A DNA stretch of 64,000 nt from Hydrogenoanaerobacterium saccharovorans (GTDB taxonomy: Bacteria; Bacillota; Clostridia; Oscillospirales; Ruminococcaceae), in the NCBI RefSeq assembly GCF_003814745.1, contig NZ_RKRD01000001.1, positions 1 through 64,000 on the forward strand. Direction: 5' to 3'. Below are positions 24,708 through 34,344 of this stretch, in pieces (position 1 is the stretch's first letter; each line of letters begins with the position of its first letter). The notes beneath the pieces were generated by a model. The model saw only the letters and a list, made by a program, of their open reading frames with translations. It was not told the origin of the DNA and did not search any database. Both the position numbers and the translations under genes were made by a program.

Positions 24708-25715
24708 CTAATCTTTTGCTTTAATGGAGTTTTTAAGAATAATATTTCTCTTGTATTGGTCAAGTAAAACTGCCAGCACCAAGATAACACCTACCACTAA
24801 ATTCTGCCAGTAAACCGAAATTCTCATAAGAGTAAGCGAATTGGTAAGTACCTCCATAAAAAAGGCACCAATGGTTGCGCCAACAATAGAGCCCATACCG
24901 CCAAAAGTAGAAATACCACCTATAATTGCACCGCAAATAACCGTTAACTCATAGCCTGTGCCCGCAGCGGCCTCTGCTGAACCAAGTCTTGCCGACATAA
25001 ATATTCCCGCTAAAGCCGCGAGTGTTGAAGTAATTACATAAACCATCATTTTAGTCAGTCTTGTATTAATACCCGAAATACGCGCCGCCTCTTCGTTGCC
25101 GCCCAGTGCATAAATGGCACGACCAAACGGAGCATAGGCAAGTAAGATGTGACCGATAGCGGCGATAGCCAATGCTACAATAACTACCATAGGGATATGT
25201 AAAATTTTAAGCTGATCGATTTTCATAAGACCATCGGGCAGCGGATAGATAGGCACACCCTGTGTGAGAACGGAAACTAACCCTCTTGCAACATACTGCA
25301 TACCAAGTGTTACAATCAGCGGCGGAATACCCGCTTTTACAATAATAAACCCATTGATAAATCCAATTAAAACCCCGGTTAAGACACCTAGTAAAATTGC
25401 AAAAGCAACAGGGATGCCTGCTTTGCAAGCCATACCGGTGATGACACCGCCAAGAGCAAGCACTGAACCAACCGATAAATCCAATCCTCCGGTAATCAGT
25501 ATAAAAGACATACCTACAACGGTTATAAGGGTATACCCCATTGTTTTGAGTACATTAAATAGGTTGCCTGATGAAATGAAAACAGGATTGACACAAGTTA
25601 CTACCGCCATATAAAGTATGGTTGCAAGGATAATACTGCTCTCTTGTTTTTGAATGAACCAGCGAAATTTCGATTCTAAACTTGATTTTTTCTTTTCTTG
25701 TAATTGATTACTCAT
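24708..25715 (-). CDS. ABC importer permease (RbsC family)
   Basis: 335 residues with about eight to ten membrane helices. ITGGLDLSVGSVLALGGVI and IYALGGNEEAARISGI are the conserved permease motifs of the ribose-type family, the latter contacting the ATPase. It is the first gene of the minus-strand cassette. GGGGGG lies before its ATG, and a TATAAT on this strand is at 25754-25759. Confidence 0.95.
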   Translation of the reverse strand: MSNQLQEKKKSSLESKFRWFIQKQESSIILATILYMAVVTCVNPVFISSGNLFNVLKTMGYTLITVVGMSFILITGGLDLSVGSVLALGGVITGMACKAGIPVAFAILLGVLTGVLIGFINGFIIVKAGIPPLIVTLGMQYVARGLVSVLTQGVPIYPLPDGLMKIDQLKILHIPMVVIVALAIAAIGHILLAYAPFGRAIYALGGNEEAARISGINTRLTKMMVYVITSTLAALAGIFMSARLGSAEAAAGTGYELTVICGAIIGGISTFGGMGSIVGATIGAFFMEVLTNSLTLMRISVYWQNLVVGVILVLAVLLDQYKRNIILKNSIKAKD

Positions 25716-26114
25716 TTAAATTACCCCCCGCTTGCATTTTTGCTACTGTAAAAATTATAAAGCATTTATTTAAGGTGATGTTGTTTGACTTTTAGTAAAA
25801 TACTGTTATTTTTAGTGCAATTTTGTGCAGAAGGGAATCATGATTAGCAAATTTTTGTTCTCAAGTCTAAAAAATGCTAAACTGCCAAAGAATAGTAACT
25901 TGAGCCTTAAGATATATCGAATACTACAATCATCGTGTCAAACAAATCCTCACGGTTATTTAAATATAATATTTTCTAATTGCTTAGATGCATTGGATTA
26001 AGTTACTGCTGTTTTCAGTTTGTGCTTTTTCTTTGATAATGCAAATTTTTATACACAAATAATGAATAATACTTATTTTTATACAACATGGTACAAAAGC
26101 GCAGAGAAAATAAT

Positions 26115-26128
26115 TGAATATTTATACA
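26115..26128. promoter_or_regulatory. candidate ArgR (ARG box) site
   Basis: TGAATATTTATACA matches the ARG-box pattern TGAAT-WWWW-ATTCA in 13 of 14 positions. It lies just upstream of the argG -35 (26137-26142), as expected for arginine repression of this cluster. An imperfect second site, TGTATAATTATGAA, overlaps the -10. Confidence 0.6.
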
Positions 26129-26136
26129 TAAAAAGC

Positions 26137-26164
26137 TTGCAATTTAAAAAAATACATGTATAAT
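26137..26164 (+). promoter_or_regulatory. argG promoter
   Basis: TTGCAA (26137-26142) and TATAAT (26159-26164) are separated by 16 bases, 67 bases before the argG ATG. Confidence 0.6.
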
Positions 26165-26230
26165 TATGAATATAGATAAGAGATACTGTATAAACGAAAC
26201 AGAACATCAACAGGAAAGGTTGCATAGAAT

Positions 26231-27454
26231 ATGAAAAAATATAACAAAGTGGTTCTTGCATATTCGGGCGGGCTTGATACTTCCGTTATCATCCCATGGC
26301 TCAAAGAAAACTACGGTTGTGAGGTAATTGCAGTTGCAGCCGATGTGGGGCAGGGCAAAGAGCTGTCGGGGCTGGAAGAAAAAGCCATCAAAACCGGTGC
26401 ATCCAAGCTTTACATTGAGGATTTAAAAGATGTATTTGCCGAAGAATTCATTGTCCCCACCATAAAAGCCGGTGCGGTATACGAAGGCAAATATTTGCTG
26501 GGCACTTCGTTTGCACGCCCCATCATTGCCAAACGTTTGGTAGAGATTGCAAAAACCGAGGGCGCAGATGCCATTGCGCACGGCTGTACCGGTAAAGGCA
26601 ACGACCAAGTGCGTTTTGAGCTTGCCATTAAAGCGTTTGCACCCGATATGGCAATTATTGCACCATGGAGGACATGGGAAATTAAAAGCCGTGAAGATGA
26701 AATCGCCTATGCCGAGGCAAGAGGCATTCCGCTCCCCATCACCAAAGAAACCAACTATTCCAAAGATAAAAACCTCTGGCATCTTTCTCACGAGGGGTTA
26801 GACCTCGAAGACCCTGCCAATGAGCCGGATTACAACAAAGAGGGCTTTTTGGAGATGAGCGTATCCCCCGAAAACGCACCCGATAAAGCAACCTACGTCA
26901 CACTGTCGTTTGAAAAAGGCACCCCCGTCGCGTTAAACGACGTAAAAATGAAGACAGCAGACATGATTGTAAAACTCAACGAAATCGGCGGTGCAAACGG
27001 CATCGGCATCATCGATATGGTAGAAAACCGTTTGGTGGGTATGAAATGCCGCGGCGTGTACGAAACCCCGGGCGGTACCATCCTTTACGCCGCACACAAA
27101 AAACTGGAGGAACTCTGCTTAGACCGCGACACCCAGCACTACAAAGAGCAGGTTGCTGTTAAGTTTTCTGAACTGGTTTACTACGGCCAGTGGTTTACCC
27201 CGCTGCGTGAGGCACTCTCTGCATTTGTGGAAAGCACGCAGCAGACGGTTACGGGTGAAGTAAAGCTGAAACTTTACAAGGGTAACATCATCGATGCCGG
27301 AGTCACCAGCCCGTACTCCCTCTACTCGGAGGAGATTGCAACTTTTGGCGAAGACCATTGCTACAATCAGGCAGATTCGGAAGGGTTTATCAATCTGTTT
27401 GGGCTGCCCATCAAGGTAAAAGCGCAAATGGAACTGAAAAACGGGTTAAAATAA
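26231..27454 (+). CDS. argG: argininosuccinate synthase
   Basis: 407 residues, full length. The N-terminal ATP PP-loop is VLAYSGGLDTSV, and HGCTGKGNDQVRFE is the citrulline/aspartate-binding motif. It joins citrulline and aspartate with ATP, forming argininosuccinate. AGGAAAGG precedes the ATG. It is the first gene of a seven-gene plus-strand arginine cluster and is preceded by a candidate ArgR site. Confidence 0.97.
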   Translation: MKKYNKVVLAYSGGLDTSVIIPWLKENYGCEVIAVAADVGQGKELSGLEEKAIKTGASKLYIEDLKDVFAEEFIVPTIKAGAVYEGKYLLGTSFARPIIAKRLVEIAKTEGADAIAHGCTGKGNDQVRFELAIKAFAPDMAIIAPWRTWEIKSREDEIAYAEARGIPLPITKETNYSKDKNLWHLSHEGLDLEDPANEPDYNKEGFLEMSVSPENAPDKATYVTLSFEKGTPVALNDVKMKTADMIVKLNEIGGANGIGIIDMVENRLVGMKCRGVYETPGGTILYAAHKKLEELCLDRDTQHYKEQVAVKFSELVYYGQWFTPLREALSAFVESTQQTVTGEVKLKLYKGNIIDAGVTSPYSLYSEEIATFGEDHCYNQADSEGFINLFGLPIKVKAQMELKNGLK

Positions 27455-27469
27455 GAGCAGAAACAATTG

Positions 27470-27498
27470 AACGGGGCGGGGGGTATCCTCGCCCTGTT
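27470..27498 (+). other. hairpin between argG and argH
   Basis: AACGGGGCG (27470-27478) pairs with CGCCCTGTT (27490-27498) using one G-U pair. There is no T-run, so it is more likely an mRNA-stability or translation element than a terminator. Confidence 0.5.
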
Positions 27499-27537
27499 GC
27501 AAATTTCAGCATTGTATTAGTGGTAGGAGGAAATGAC

Positions 27538-28914
27538 GTGGCACTATGGGCAGGGCGTTTTAAAAAAGAGGTGGATGAGCGGGTGAATGGTTTTAACTCC
27601 TCCATCCGCTTTGACTTTCGGATGTACAAACAAGATATACAGGGCAGCATTGCACATGCAACCATGCTTGCACAGCAGGGGATTATTGAAAAAAGCGAAG
27701 CCGATTTGATTACAGAAGGCTTACTTGGTATTTTGCATGATCTGGAATGCGGCAGCTTAGAGGTAGATGATACCGCCGAGGATGTGCACATGTTTATCGA
27801 GGCAGAACTTACCCGCCGCCTTGGCGATACAGGCAAGCGCCTACACACCGCCCGCAGCCGCAACGACCAAGTTGCGCTCGACATCCGCATGTATTTAAAA
27901 GAGGAATGCGATGCAGTAACTGCTTTGCTGAAAAAGCTTACCCAAACCTTGTGCATGCAGGCAGAGCAGCACCTTGAAACGGTACTGCCCGGCTACACCC
28001 ATTTGCAGCGGGCGCAACCTATTACATTTGCGCACCACCTGATGGCGTACGCCCAAATGCTGCTGCGTGACATCGATCGTGTGCAGGCGGCAAAAACTCG
28101 TATGGATGTAATGCCGTTGGGCAGCGGTGCACTGGCAGGCACCACCTACAACCTCAACCGTGGCAAGGTTGCCGAGTTACTGGGGTTTAGTGCTATTACC
28201 GCTAACAGTTTGGACGGCGTTTCCGACCGCGACTTTTGTGTAGATATAGCCGGTGCAATGTCGCTGATTATGGTACACCTTTCGCGTTTTTCGGAGGAGA
28301 TTGTGCTGTGGTGCTCGTGGGAATTTAAGTTTATCGAGCTGGATGATGCATTTGCAACCGGTTCTTCGATTATGCCGCAGAAAAAGAACCCCGATATCAC
28401 CGAATTGGTGCGCGGCAAAAGCGGCAGAGTGTTCGGCGATTTAATCGCCCTGCTCACGATGCTTAAGGGCTTGCCTCTTGCATACAATAAAGATATGCAG
28501 GAGGACAAAGAGGCGATTTTTGATGCAGTAGATACTGTAAAGCTGTGTATTGCTACCATGATACCGATGATCGATACCATGAAGGTGCTCAAACAAAATA
28601 TGCGTGCGGCGGCAGCCAAAGGCTTTATCAATGCCACCGATTGTGCCGATTATCTTGTAAAAAAAGGGTTGCCGTTCCGTGATGCTTATAAAATAACCGG
28701 CAATTTGGTGGCTTACTGTATCGACAACGGAAAAACGCTCGAAACACTCACCTTTAACGAATACAAGCAGGCTCATGCCTTGTTTGAGCAGGATGTATAC
28801 GAGGCAATTAGTTTGGAAACCTGTGTAAGAGAACGCAAGGTAGACGGCGGCCCCTCACCCGAGGCGGTAAAAACGCAAATACAGGCAGTTGGCAAATGTT
28901 TGGAGGCAATGTAA
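27538..28914 (+). CDS. argH: argininosuccinate lyase
   Basis: 458 residues, starting GTG-GCA-CTA-TGG (MALWAGRF), the usual ArgH N-terminus. AGGAGG at 27525-27530 supports this start over an upstream frame extension that overlaps argG. Family signatures are HTARSRNDQ and the catalytic-serine loop GSSIMPQKKNP. It splits argininosuccinate to arginine and fumarate. argC begins two bases after the stop. Confidence 0.97.
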   Translation: MALWAGRFKKEVDERVNGFNSSIRFDFRMYKQDIQGSIAHATMLAQQGIIEKSEADLITEGLLGILHDLECGSLEVDDTAEDVHMFIEAELTRRLGDTGKRLHTARSRNDQVALDIRMYLKEECDAVTALLKKLTQTLCMQAEQHLETVLPGYTHLQRAQPITFAHHLMAYAQMLLRDIDRVQAAKTRMDVMPLGSGALAGTTYNLNRGKVAELLGFSAITANSLDGVSDRDFCVDIAGAMSLIMVHLSRFSEEIVLWCSWEFKFIELDDAFATGSSIMPQKKNPDITELVRGKSGRVFGDLIALLTMLKGLPLAYNKDMQEDKEAIFDAVDTVKLCIATMIPMIDTMKVLKQNMRAAAAKGFINATDCADYLVKKGLPFRDAYKITGNLVAYCIDNGKTLETLTFNEYKQAHALFEQDVYEAISLETCVRERKVDGGPSPEAVKTQIQAVGKCLEAM

Positions 28915-28915
28915 C

Positions 28916-29953
28916 ATGGGCATAAAAGTTGGCATTATCGGTGCAACAGGCTACGCAGGCGTAGAATTGGTGCGCTTGCTGCTAAACCACCCGCAGGCAG
29001 AACTTGCCGCGGTGGGCTCGGTTAGCTTCGAGGGCAAACCCATCAGCGAAATTTACCCTAACCTTGCGGGCATCTTCGAAGCGGTGCTTACAAGTGATGA
29101 GCAGGTAATCGAAAAAAGCGAGGTTATCTTTGCATCTCTGCCGCATGGGCTTAGCGAAAAATATGCCGCAAGCTGTGCAGAACAGGGCAAAGTATTTATC
29201 GACTTAGGCGCGGATTTTCGGCTGTGGGCAGAAGAAGATTACAAGCAGTGGTACGGTTTGGAGTACCATGACCTTACACTGCATCAAAACGCGGTATATG
29301 CCCTGCCCGAACTGTACCGTGAGCAAATCAAAGGCAAAACTATCTTGGGCAACCCCGGCTGTTACCCTACTTCCATTGGGTTGGGGTTATACCCTGCGTT
29401 GAAAAGTGGCTTACTTGATACAAAAAGTATTATTATCGATGCCAAATCGGGAGTGACGGGCGCAGGCAGAGGGCTTTCGCAAACCACCCATTACCCAGAC
29501 TGCAACGAGGCGTTTTCGCCCTATAAAATAGCAGATCACCGCCACACCCCCGAAATTGAGCAGACACTTGGCGACATAGCGGGCGAGCGGGTAACCGTTA
29601 CCTTTGTGCCGCACCTGCTGCCGGTTAACCGCGGCATAGTTTCCACCATCTACGGCACACTCAAAAAAGACATCACACTGGATGAAGTGTTTGATCTCTA
29701 CAAAAGTACGTATAAAGAGGAGCAGTTTGTGCGCATCTGCCCCAAAGGTACGGCGGCGAACCTTAAAAATGTGCGATTGAGCAATTACTGCGATATTTCA
29801 CTGCACCTTGACGAGCGCACCAACCGCCTGATTGTAGTCTCTGCCATCGACAATATGGGTAAGGGCGCAGCAGGGCAGGCAATCCAAAATATGAATATCG
29901 TGTGCGGGCTGTCCGAGAATACCGGTTTAAACTCGGTTCCGCCTTGCTTTTAA
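28916..29953 (+). CDS. argC: N-acetyl-gamma-glutamyl-phosphate reductase
   Basis: 345 residues. The N-terminal NADP motif is GIIGATGYAGVELV, and the catalytic cysteine is Cys149 in GNPGCYPTS. It reduces N-acetylglutamyl phosphate to the semialdehyde. The start is set by TGGAGG inside the end of argH; the ATG lies one base after the argH stop codon. It is third in the cluster. Confidence 0.96.
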   Translation: MGIKVGIIGATGYAGVELVRLLLNHPQAELAAVGSVSFEGKPISEIYPNLAGIFEAVLTSDEQVIEKSEVIFASLPHGLSEKYAASCAEQGKVFIDLGADFRLWAEEDYKQWYGLEYHDLTLHQNAVYALPELYREQIKGKTILGNPGCYPTSIGLGLYPALKSGLLDTKSIIIDAKSGVTGAGRGLSQTTHYPDCNEAFSPYKIADHRHTPEIEQTLGDIAGERVTVTFVPHLLPVNRGIVSTIYGTLKKDITLDEVFDLYKSTYKEEQFVRICPKGTAANLKNVRLSNYCDISLHLDERTNRLIVVSAIDNMGKGAAGQAIQNMNIVCGLSENTGLNSVPPCF

Positions 29954-29977
29954 GAGTAATAGATAGGAGAAGTGGTT

Positions 29978-31201
29978 ATGAACATTCAACCAATCGGCGG
30001 CGGAGTTTGTGCCCCGCAGGGTTTTGCGGCGGGCGGCATCCACTGCGGTATTCGTAAAAATAAAACCAAGCGCGACCTTGCGCTGATTTACAGCAAAACT
30101 CCTTGTGCGGTTGCCTGTACCTATACACAAAACAAGGTAAAAGGTGCACCCATTACTGTTACCATGCAAAACGTGGCAGACGACACGGCAAAAGCCATCA
30201 TCTGCAACAGCGGCAATGCCAACACCTGCAACGCCAACGGCATAGAGATTGCCACCCAAATGTGCGAGCTTACCGGCAAAGCACTGGGGATTGCCCCTGC
30301 TGATGTGGTCGTGGCATCCACCGGCGTGATTGGTCAGCCTCTCTCTATCGAACCGATTGCACAGGGGATGCAGCAACTGGTACAGTCGCTTTCAACACAG
30401 GGCAGCAGTGATGCGTGCGAAGGCATTATGACAACCGATACCTTCAAAAAAGAATTTGCCATCAGCTTTACCGTGGATGGCGTGCCTTGTAAGATGGGTG
30501 CGATTGCAAAAGGCAGCGGGATGATCCACCCCAACATGGCAACCATGCTTGCGTTTGTTACAACCGATGTTGCAATCGTCCCCGCACTGCTGCAAAAAGC
30601 GGTATGGAGTGTGGTGAGCGACACCTTTAATATGGTGAGTGTGGACGGTGATACCTCCACCAACGATATGTTTACCTGCCTTGCCAACGGTGAGGCGAAC
30701 AACCCTGTTATCAGCAGTGCGGACAGCACCGCTTACCAAGAGTTTTGCGCGGCGCTTTATCATATCTGCACACTGGTTTCAAAAAACATTGCCAAAGACG
30801 GCGAGGGCGCAACCAAGCTGCTAGAATGCACGGTGACAGGTGCATCCGATAAGGCAATTGCCAAAAAAGTGGCAAAATCGGTGATATGCAGCAGCTTGTT
30901 TAAAGCCGCCATGTTTGGCTCAGATGCCAACTGGGGGCGCGTACTGTGCGCCATCGGCTACACCGATGCAGAGTTTGACATTACCAAAGTGGATGTAAGC
31001 TTTGCCTCACAGGCGGGCAGCATCGCCGTATGCAAAAACGGCGCAGGCATGGAGTTCAGCGAGGATAAAGCAAAACAAATCCTCACCCAAGACACCATCC
31101 AAATTACTATTGATATGAACGACGGTGCAGGCAGCGCCACCGCATGGGGCTGTGACCTTACCTATGATTATGTAAAAATTAACGGCGACTACCGCACCTA
31201 A
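29978..31201 (+). CDS. argJ: bifunctional ornithine acetyltransferase/N-acetylglutamate synthase
   Basis: 407 residues. The self-processing site GSGMIHPNMATML has the nucleophile Thr189, where ArgJ precursors cut into alpha and beta chains. The enzyme recycles the acetyl group from acetylornithine to glutamate, so no argE is needed, and the organism should use the cyclic acetyl pathway. An AGGAG site favours ATG 29978 over a GTG two codons upstream. Confidence 0.96.
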   Translation: MNIQPIGGGVCAPQGFAAGGIHCGIRKNKTKRDLALIYSKTPCAVACTYTQNKVKGAPITVTMQNVADDTAKAIICNSGNANTCNANGIEIATQMCELTGKALGIAPADVVVASTGVIGQPLSIEPIAQGMQQLVQSLSTQGSSDACEGIMTTDTFKKEFAISFTVDGVPCKMGAIAKGSGMIHPNMATMLAFVTTDVAIVPALLQKAVWSVVSDTFNMVSVDGDTSTNDMFTCLANGEANNPVISSADSTAYQEFCAALYHICTLVSKNIAKDGEGATKLLECTVTGASDKAIAKKVAKSVICSSLFKAAMFGSDANWGRVLCAIGYTDAEFDITKVDVSFASQAGSIAVCKNGAGMEFSEDKAKQILTQDTIQITIDMNDGAGSATAWGCDLTYDYVKINGDYRT

Positions 31202-31213
31202 GCATGCAAACCA

Positions 31214-31265
31214 AAACAAATCCCCGCCATACCGCATTGGATGTGCTTATCGGCGGGTTTTGTTT
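31214..31265 (+). terminator. terminator-like hairpin between argJ and argB
   Basis: CCCGCC (31223-31228) pairs with GGCGGG (31252-31257), with flanking AACAAA and TTTTGTTT giving extra pairing and a U-rich tail. It lies 13 bases after argJ and may act as an internal attenuator or processing site, since argB follows in the same direction. Confidence 0.55.
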
Positions 31266-31305
31266 CATTTGAAAACTGCGAAATTTATAGCTTGAGGGAC
31301 AGAAT

Positions 31306-32163
31306 ATGAAAATATCCAATACCGACAAGGCGCAGGTGCTGATACAGGCACTGCCTTATATCCAAAAATATTACGATAAAATTGTGGTGGTAAAATACGG
31401 CGGCAACGCGATGATTGACGAACAGCTCAAGCAGGCTGTGATGAGCGATATTGTGCTACTTTCTCTCGTGGGCATCAAGGTGGTGCTGGTGCACGGCGGA
31501 GGCCCCGAAATCAGCGATGTGCTGAATAAAATGGGCAAACAAAGCAAGTTTATAGGCGGCCTGCGCTACACCGACAAAGAAACCGCCGAGGTGGTGCAGA
31601 TGGTACTTTCGGGCAAGGTAAACAAAGGGCTGGTTTCGCTCATCGAGCAAAACAAAGGACGCTCCATTGGGCTTTGCGGTATTGACGGCGGTATGATTCA
31701 GGCGAAAAAAATGGAGGGTGAGGTCGACCTCGGCTTTGTGGGCGATATTGTATCAATCGATACTTCTGTTATTTTGGATACGCTCAAAAATGGTTACATT
31801 CCCGTAATTGCAACGGTGGGTGCCGACGAGGAGGGCAACGTTTATAACATCAATGCCGACACTGCCGCAGCGCGCATTGCGTCAGAGTTGGGTGCCGAAA
31901 ATGTCATTTTGATGACCGACATCCGCGGGCTGTTGGCAAACAAAGACGATGAAACAACGCTGATACCGCATGTGAATGTAAGCGAAGTGCCTTACCTCAA
32001 AAAACAGGGCATCATCTCGGGCGGTATGATACCAAAAATAGAGTGCTGTGTTGAGGCGGTTCGCCGCGGGGTCAAAAAAGCCGTTATCATAGACGGGCGC
32101 ACCCCTCACTCGATTCTAATCGAAATTCTTTCGGACGAGGGCGTCGGTACGATGTTTAGCTAA
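31306..32163 (+). CDS. argB: acetylglutamate kinase
   Basis: 285 residues of the amino-acid kinase family. VVKYGGNAM (phosphate loop), VLVHGGGPEIS (substrate glycine loop) and GGMIPKIECC (ATP-site lysine) are all present. It phosphorylates N-acetylglutamate, the committed step. The length and the N-terminal helix before the kinase core resemble the arginine-inhibited hexameric type, but feedback sensitivity is inferred. Confidence 0.97.
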   Translation: MKISNTDKAQVLIQALPYIQKYYDKIVVVKYGGNAMIDEQLKQAVMSDIVLLSLVGIKVVLVHGGGPEISDVLNKMGKQSKFIGGLRYTDKETAEVVQMVLSGKVNKGLVSLIEQNKGRSIGLCGIDGGMIQAKKMEGEVDLGFVGDIVSIDTSVILDTLKNGYIPVIATVGADEEGNVYNINADTAAARIASELGAENVILMTDIRGLLANKDDETTLIPHVNVSEVPYLKKQGIISGGMIPKIECCVEAVRRGVKKAVIIDGRTPHSILIEILSDEGVGTMFS

Positions 32164-32196
32164 AAGACGAACCGTATACAGAAAGCAGGTGGATAA

Positions 32197-33378
32197 ATGG
32201 ATTTTAACAAATTGCAGCAGATGGATACCGAATACATTGCAGGTACTTATGCGCGCTTCCCCGTTGCGATGGCAGAGGGCAAAGGTGCGTTGTGCCGCGG
32301 TATAGACGGCAAAGAGTACATCGATTTTACCTCGGGCATCGGGGTGAACAGCCTTGGATTTTGCGATGACGATTGGGTTTCGGCGGTGAGCAAGCAGGCG
32401 GGGACAATCTGCCATATGAGCAACCTTTACTACACCCTGCCCGATGTTAAGCTTGCAAAAAAGCTCTGTGAACGCACGGGCTGTAAAAAAGTGTTTTTTG
32501 CAAACTCGGGTGCCGAGGCAAACGAGGGTATAATTAAGGCGGCGCGCAAATACAGTGCCGACAAATACGGCGAGGGCAGAAACGAAATTATCACATTGGT
32601 AAATTCATTCCACGGGCGCACCATAACCACGCTTTCTGCCACAGGGCAAGAGGTATTCCATAAAAACTTTGCTCCGTTTACAGAGGGGTTCGTACACGCG
32701 GCTGCAAATGATATAGATGACTTAAAAGCAAAGGTGAGCGATAAAATTTGCGGCATCCTCATTGAGATGATACAGGGTGAGGGAGGGGTTATCCCGCTGC
32801 AAAAAGCGTTTGTCGATGCCGTTGCATCCATCTGTGCGGAGCGGGACATTCTGCTAATGGTGGATGAGGTGCAGACGGGTATGGGGCGCACGGGTACCCT
32901 GCTTGCATGTGAACAGTTTGGTTTAAAGCCCGATTTGGTCTCACTCGCAAAGGGATTGGGCGGCGGCTTGCCAATCGGTGCGGTGTTGCTGTTTGATAAA
33001 TGCAAAAACACCTTTGGATACGGAGACCACGGCACCACCTTTGGCGGCAACCCCATTGTGTGTGCAGGGGCAAATGTGGTGCTCGATAAACTCACCGCTC
33101 CCCTGCTTGCCGAGGTACGGCGCAAAAGCAAGTTTATTTTTGACGCGGTGGGCAAAATGCCGCATGTCAAAAGCGTAAGCGGGCTTGGGTTGATGATCGG
33201 GGTGGAGTTTGACACCCTTGCGGGCAAAGACGTGGTAAACAAATGCTTGGATGAGGGGATCATTTTCCTCACAGCCAAAGCAAAATTGCGTATGCTGCCC
33301 CCGCTTGTTATTACCGACGAACAGATACAAAAGGGCTTGGATATTCTGAATGATATACTCACAAACTGGGAGGACTAA
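32197..33378 (+). CDS. argD: acetylornithine aminotransferase
   Basis: 393 residues, class III PLP aminotransferase. The PLP lysine is Lys252 in SLAKGLGGGLPIGA. Other marks are FFANSGAEANEGIIKAARK and MVDEVQTGMGRTG. It transfers the amino group from glutamate to N-acetylglutamate semialdehyde. The AGCAGGTGG site lies before the ATG. Its end carries the ribosome site of argF, three bases apart. Confidence 0.96.
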   Translation: MDFNKLQQMDTEYIAGTYARFPVAMAEGKGALCRGIDGKEYIDFTSGIGVNSLGFCDDDWVSAVSKQAGTICHMSNLYYTLPDVKLAKKLCERTGCKKVFFANSGAEANEGIIKAARKYSADKYGEGRNEIITLVNSFHGRTITTLSATGQEVFHKNFAPFTEGFVHAAANDIDDLKAKVSDKICGILIEMIQGEGGVIPLQKAFVDAVASICAERDILLMVDEVQTGMGRTGTLLACEQFGLKPDLVSLAKGLGGGLPIGAVLLFDKCKNTFGYGDHGTTFGGNPIVCAGANVVLDKLTAPLLAEVRRKSKFIFDAVGKMPHVKSVSGLGLMIGVEFDTLAGKDVVNKCLDEGIIFLTAKAKLRMLPPLVITDEQIQKGLDILNDILTNWED

Positions 33379-33381
33379 TAT

Positions 33382-34293
33382 ATGAAACATCTGCTGAAAA
33401 TAATGGATTTGTCTACCGAGGAAATCACCGAGATTTTAAACCTCGCCGACCAGCTTAAATACGAGCAAAAACACGGCATCAAGCACCACCATCTGGAGGG
33501 CAAAACCCTCGGAATGATTTTTCAAAAATCCTCCACGCGCACCCGTGTGTCGTTTGAGGTGGGGATGTACCAGTTGGGCGGTTCTGCGCTGTTTTTAAGC
33601 GCGCGCGACCTGCAAATTGGCAGGGGCGAGCCGGTGGAAGATACCGCACGCGTGCTATCGCGCTACCTTGACGGCATTATGATTCGTACCTTTGCACAGC
33701 AGGAAGTAGACGACCTCGCAAAATATGGCAGTATTCCCATCATCAACGGGCTCACCGACTATGCGCACCCCTGCCAGGTGCTTGCCGATTTAATGACGGT
33801 ACGCGAATACAAGGGCAAGCTCGAGGGGCTTAAAATGTGCTACATTGGCGACGGCAACAACATGGCAAACTCGCTGATTGTCGGTGCTATCAAAATGGGT
33901 ATGGAGGTAGGCATTTCCACCCCCAAAGCCTACCAACCCGCGGCAGATGTAGTGGAGTTTGCAAAACAAAACGGCAAATTTACACTCACCGAGGATGTGT
34001 TTGAAGCTGCAAAGGATGCAGATGTTATTTTTACCGACGTTTGGGCATCCATGGGGCAGGAGGGCGAAGCCGCCGAGCGCCGCAAGCTGTTTGAAGGTGT
34101 TTACCAAATTAACAGCAAACTGCTTGCCGTGGCAAAAAAAGACGTTATGGTACAGCATTGCTTGCCTGCGCACCGCGAAGAAGAAATTACCGCAGAGGTG
34201 TTCGAGGCACATCAAAACGAGATTTACGATGAGGCAGAAAACAGGCTGCATGCACAAAAAGCGGTAATGGTAAAATTGATGGCAAACAAATGA
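33382..34293 (+). CDS. argF: ornithine carbamoyltransferase
   Basis: 303 residues. The carbamoyl-phosphate motif KSSTRTRVSFE, the ornithine-side HPCQVLADL and the catalytic HCLPAHR are present. It makes citrulline from ornithine and carbamoyl phosphate. It is the last gene of argGHCJBDF and is followed by a strong terminator. No carbamoyl phosphate synthase genes lie in the window. Confidence 0.97.
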   Translation: MKHLLKIMDLSTEEITEILNLADQLKYEQKHGIKHHHLEGKTLGMIFQKSSTRTRVSFEVGMYQLGGSALFLSARDLQIGRGEPVEDTARVLSRYLDGIMIRTFAQQEVDDLAKYGSIPIINGLTDYAHPCQVLADLMTVREYKGKLEGLKMCYIGDGNNMANSLIVGAIKMGMEVGISTPKAYQPAADVVEFAKQNGKFTLTEDVFEAAKDADVIFTDVWASMGQEGEAAERRKLFEGVYQINSKLLAVAKKDVMVQHCLPAHREEEITAEVFEAHQNEIYDEAENRLHAQKAVMVKLMANK

Positions 34294-34300
34294 TTGGCAA

Positions 34301-34342
34301 TAAAAAGGCGGCTGTCCGTGTATGGATAGCCGCCTTTTTATT
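34301..34342. terminator. bidirectional terminator argF / ypeB
   Basis: AAAAAGGCGGCT pairs with AGCCGCCTTTTT around a short interrupted loop. It ends the arg transcript and, on the other strand, ypeB. Confidence 0.9.
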
Positions 34343-34344
34343 GC

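Larger units (their letters stand above)
25716..26230. promoter_or_regulatory. 515-base divergent control region
   Basis: Very AT-rich region between the rbs-type operon (minus) and argG (plus), with no coding frame of note. It holds a minus-strand -10 at 25754-25759, the argG promoter and ARG box at 26115-26164, a weaker ARG-like site at 26063-26076, and two copies of ATTTTTATACA at 26045-26055 and 26075-26085. Confidence 0.55.
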
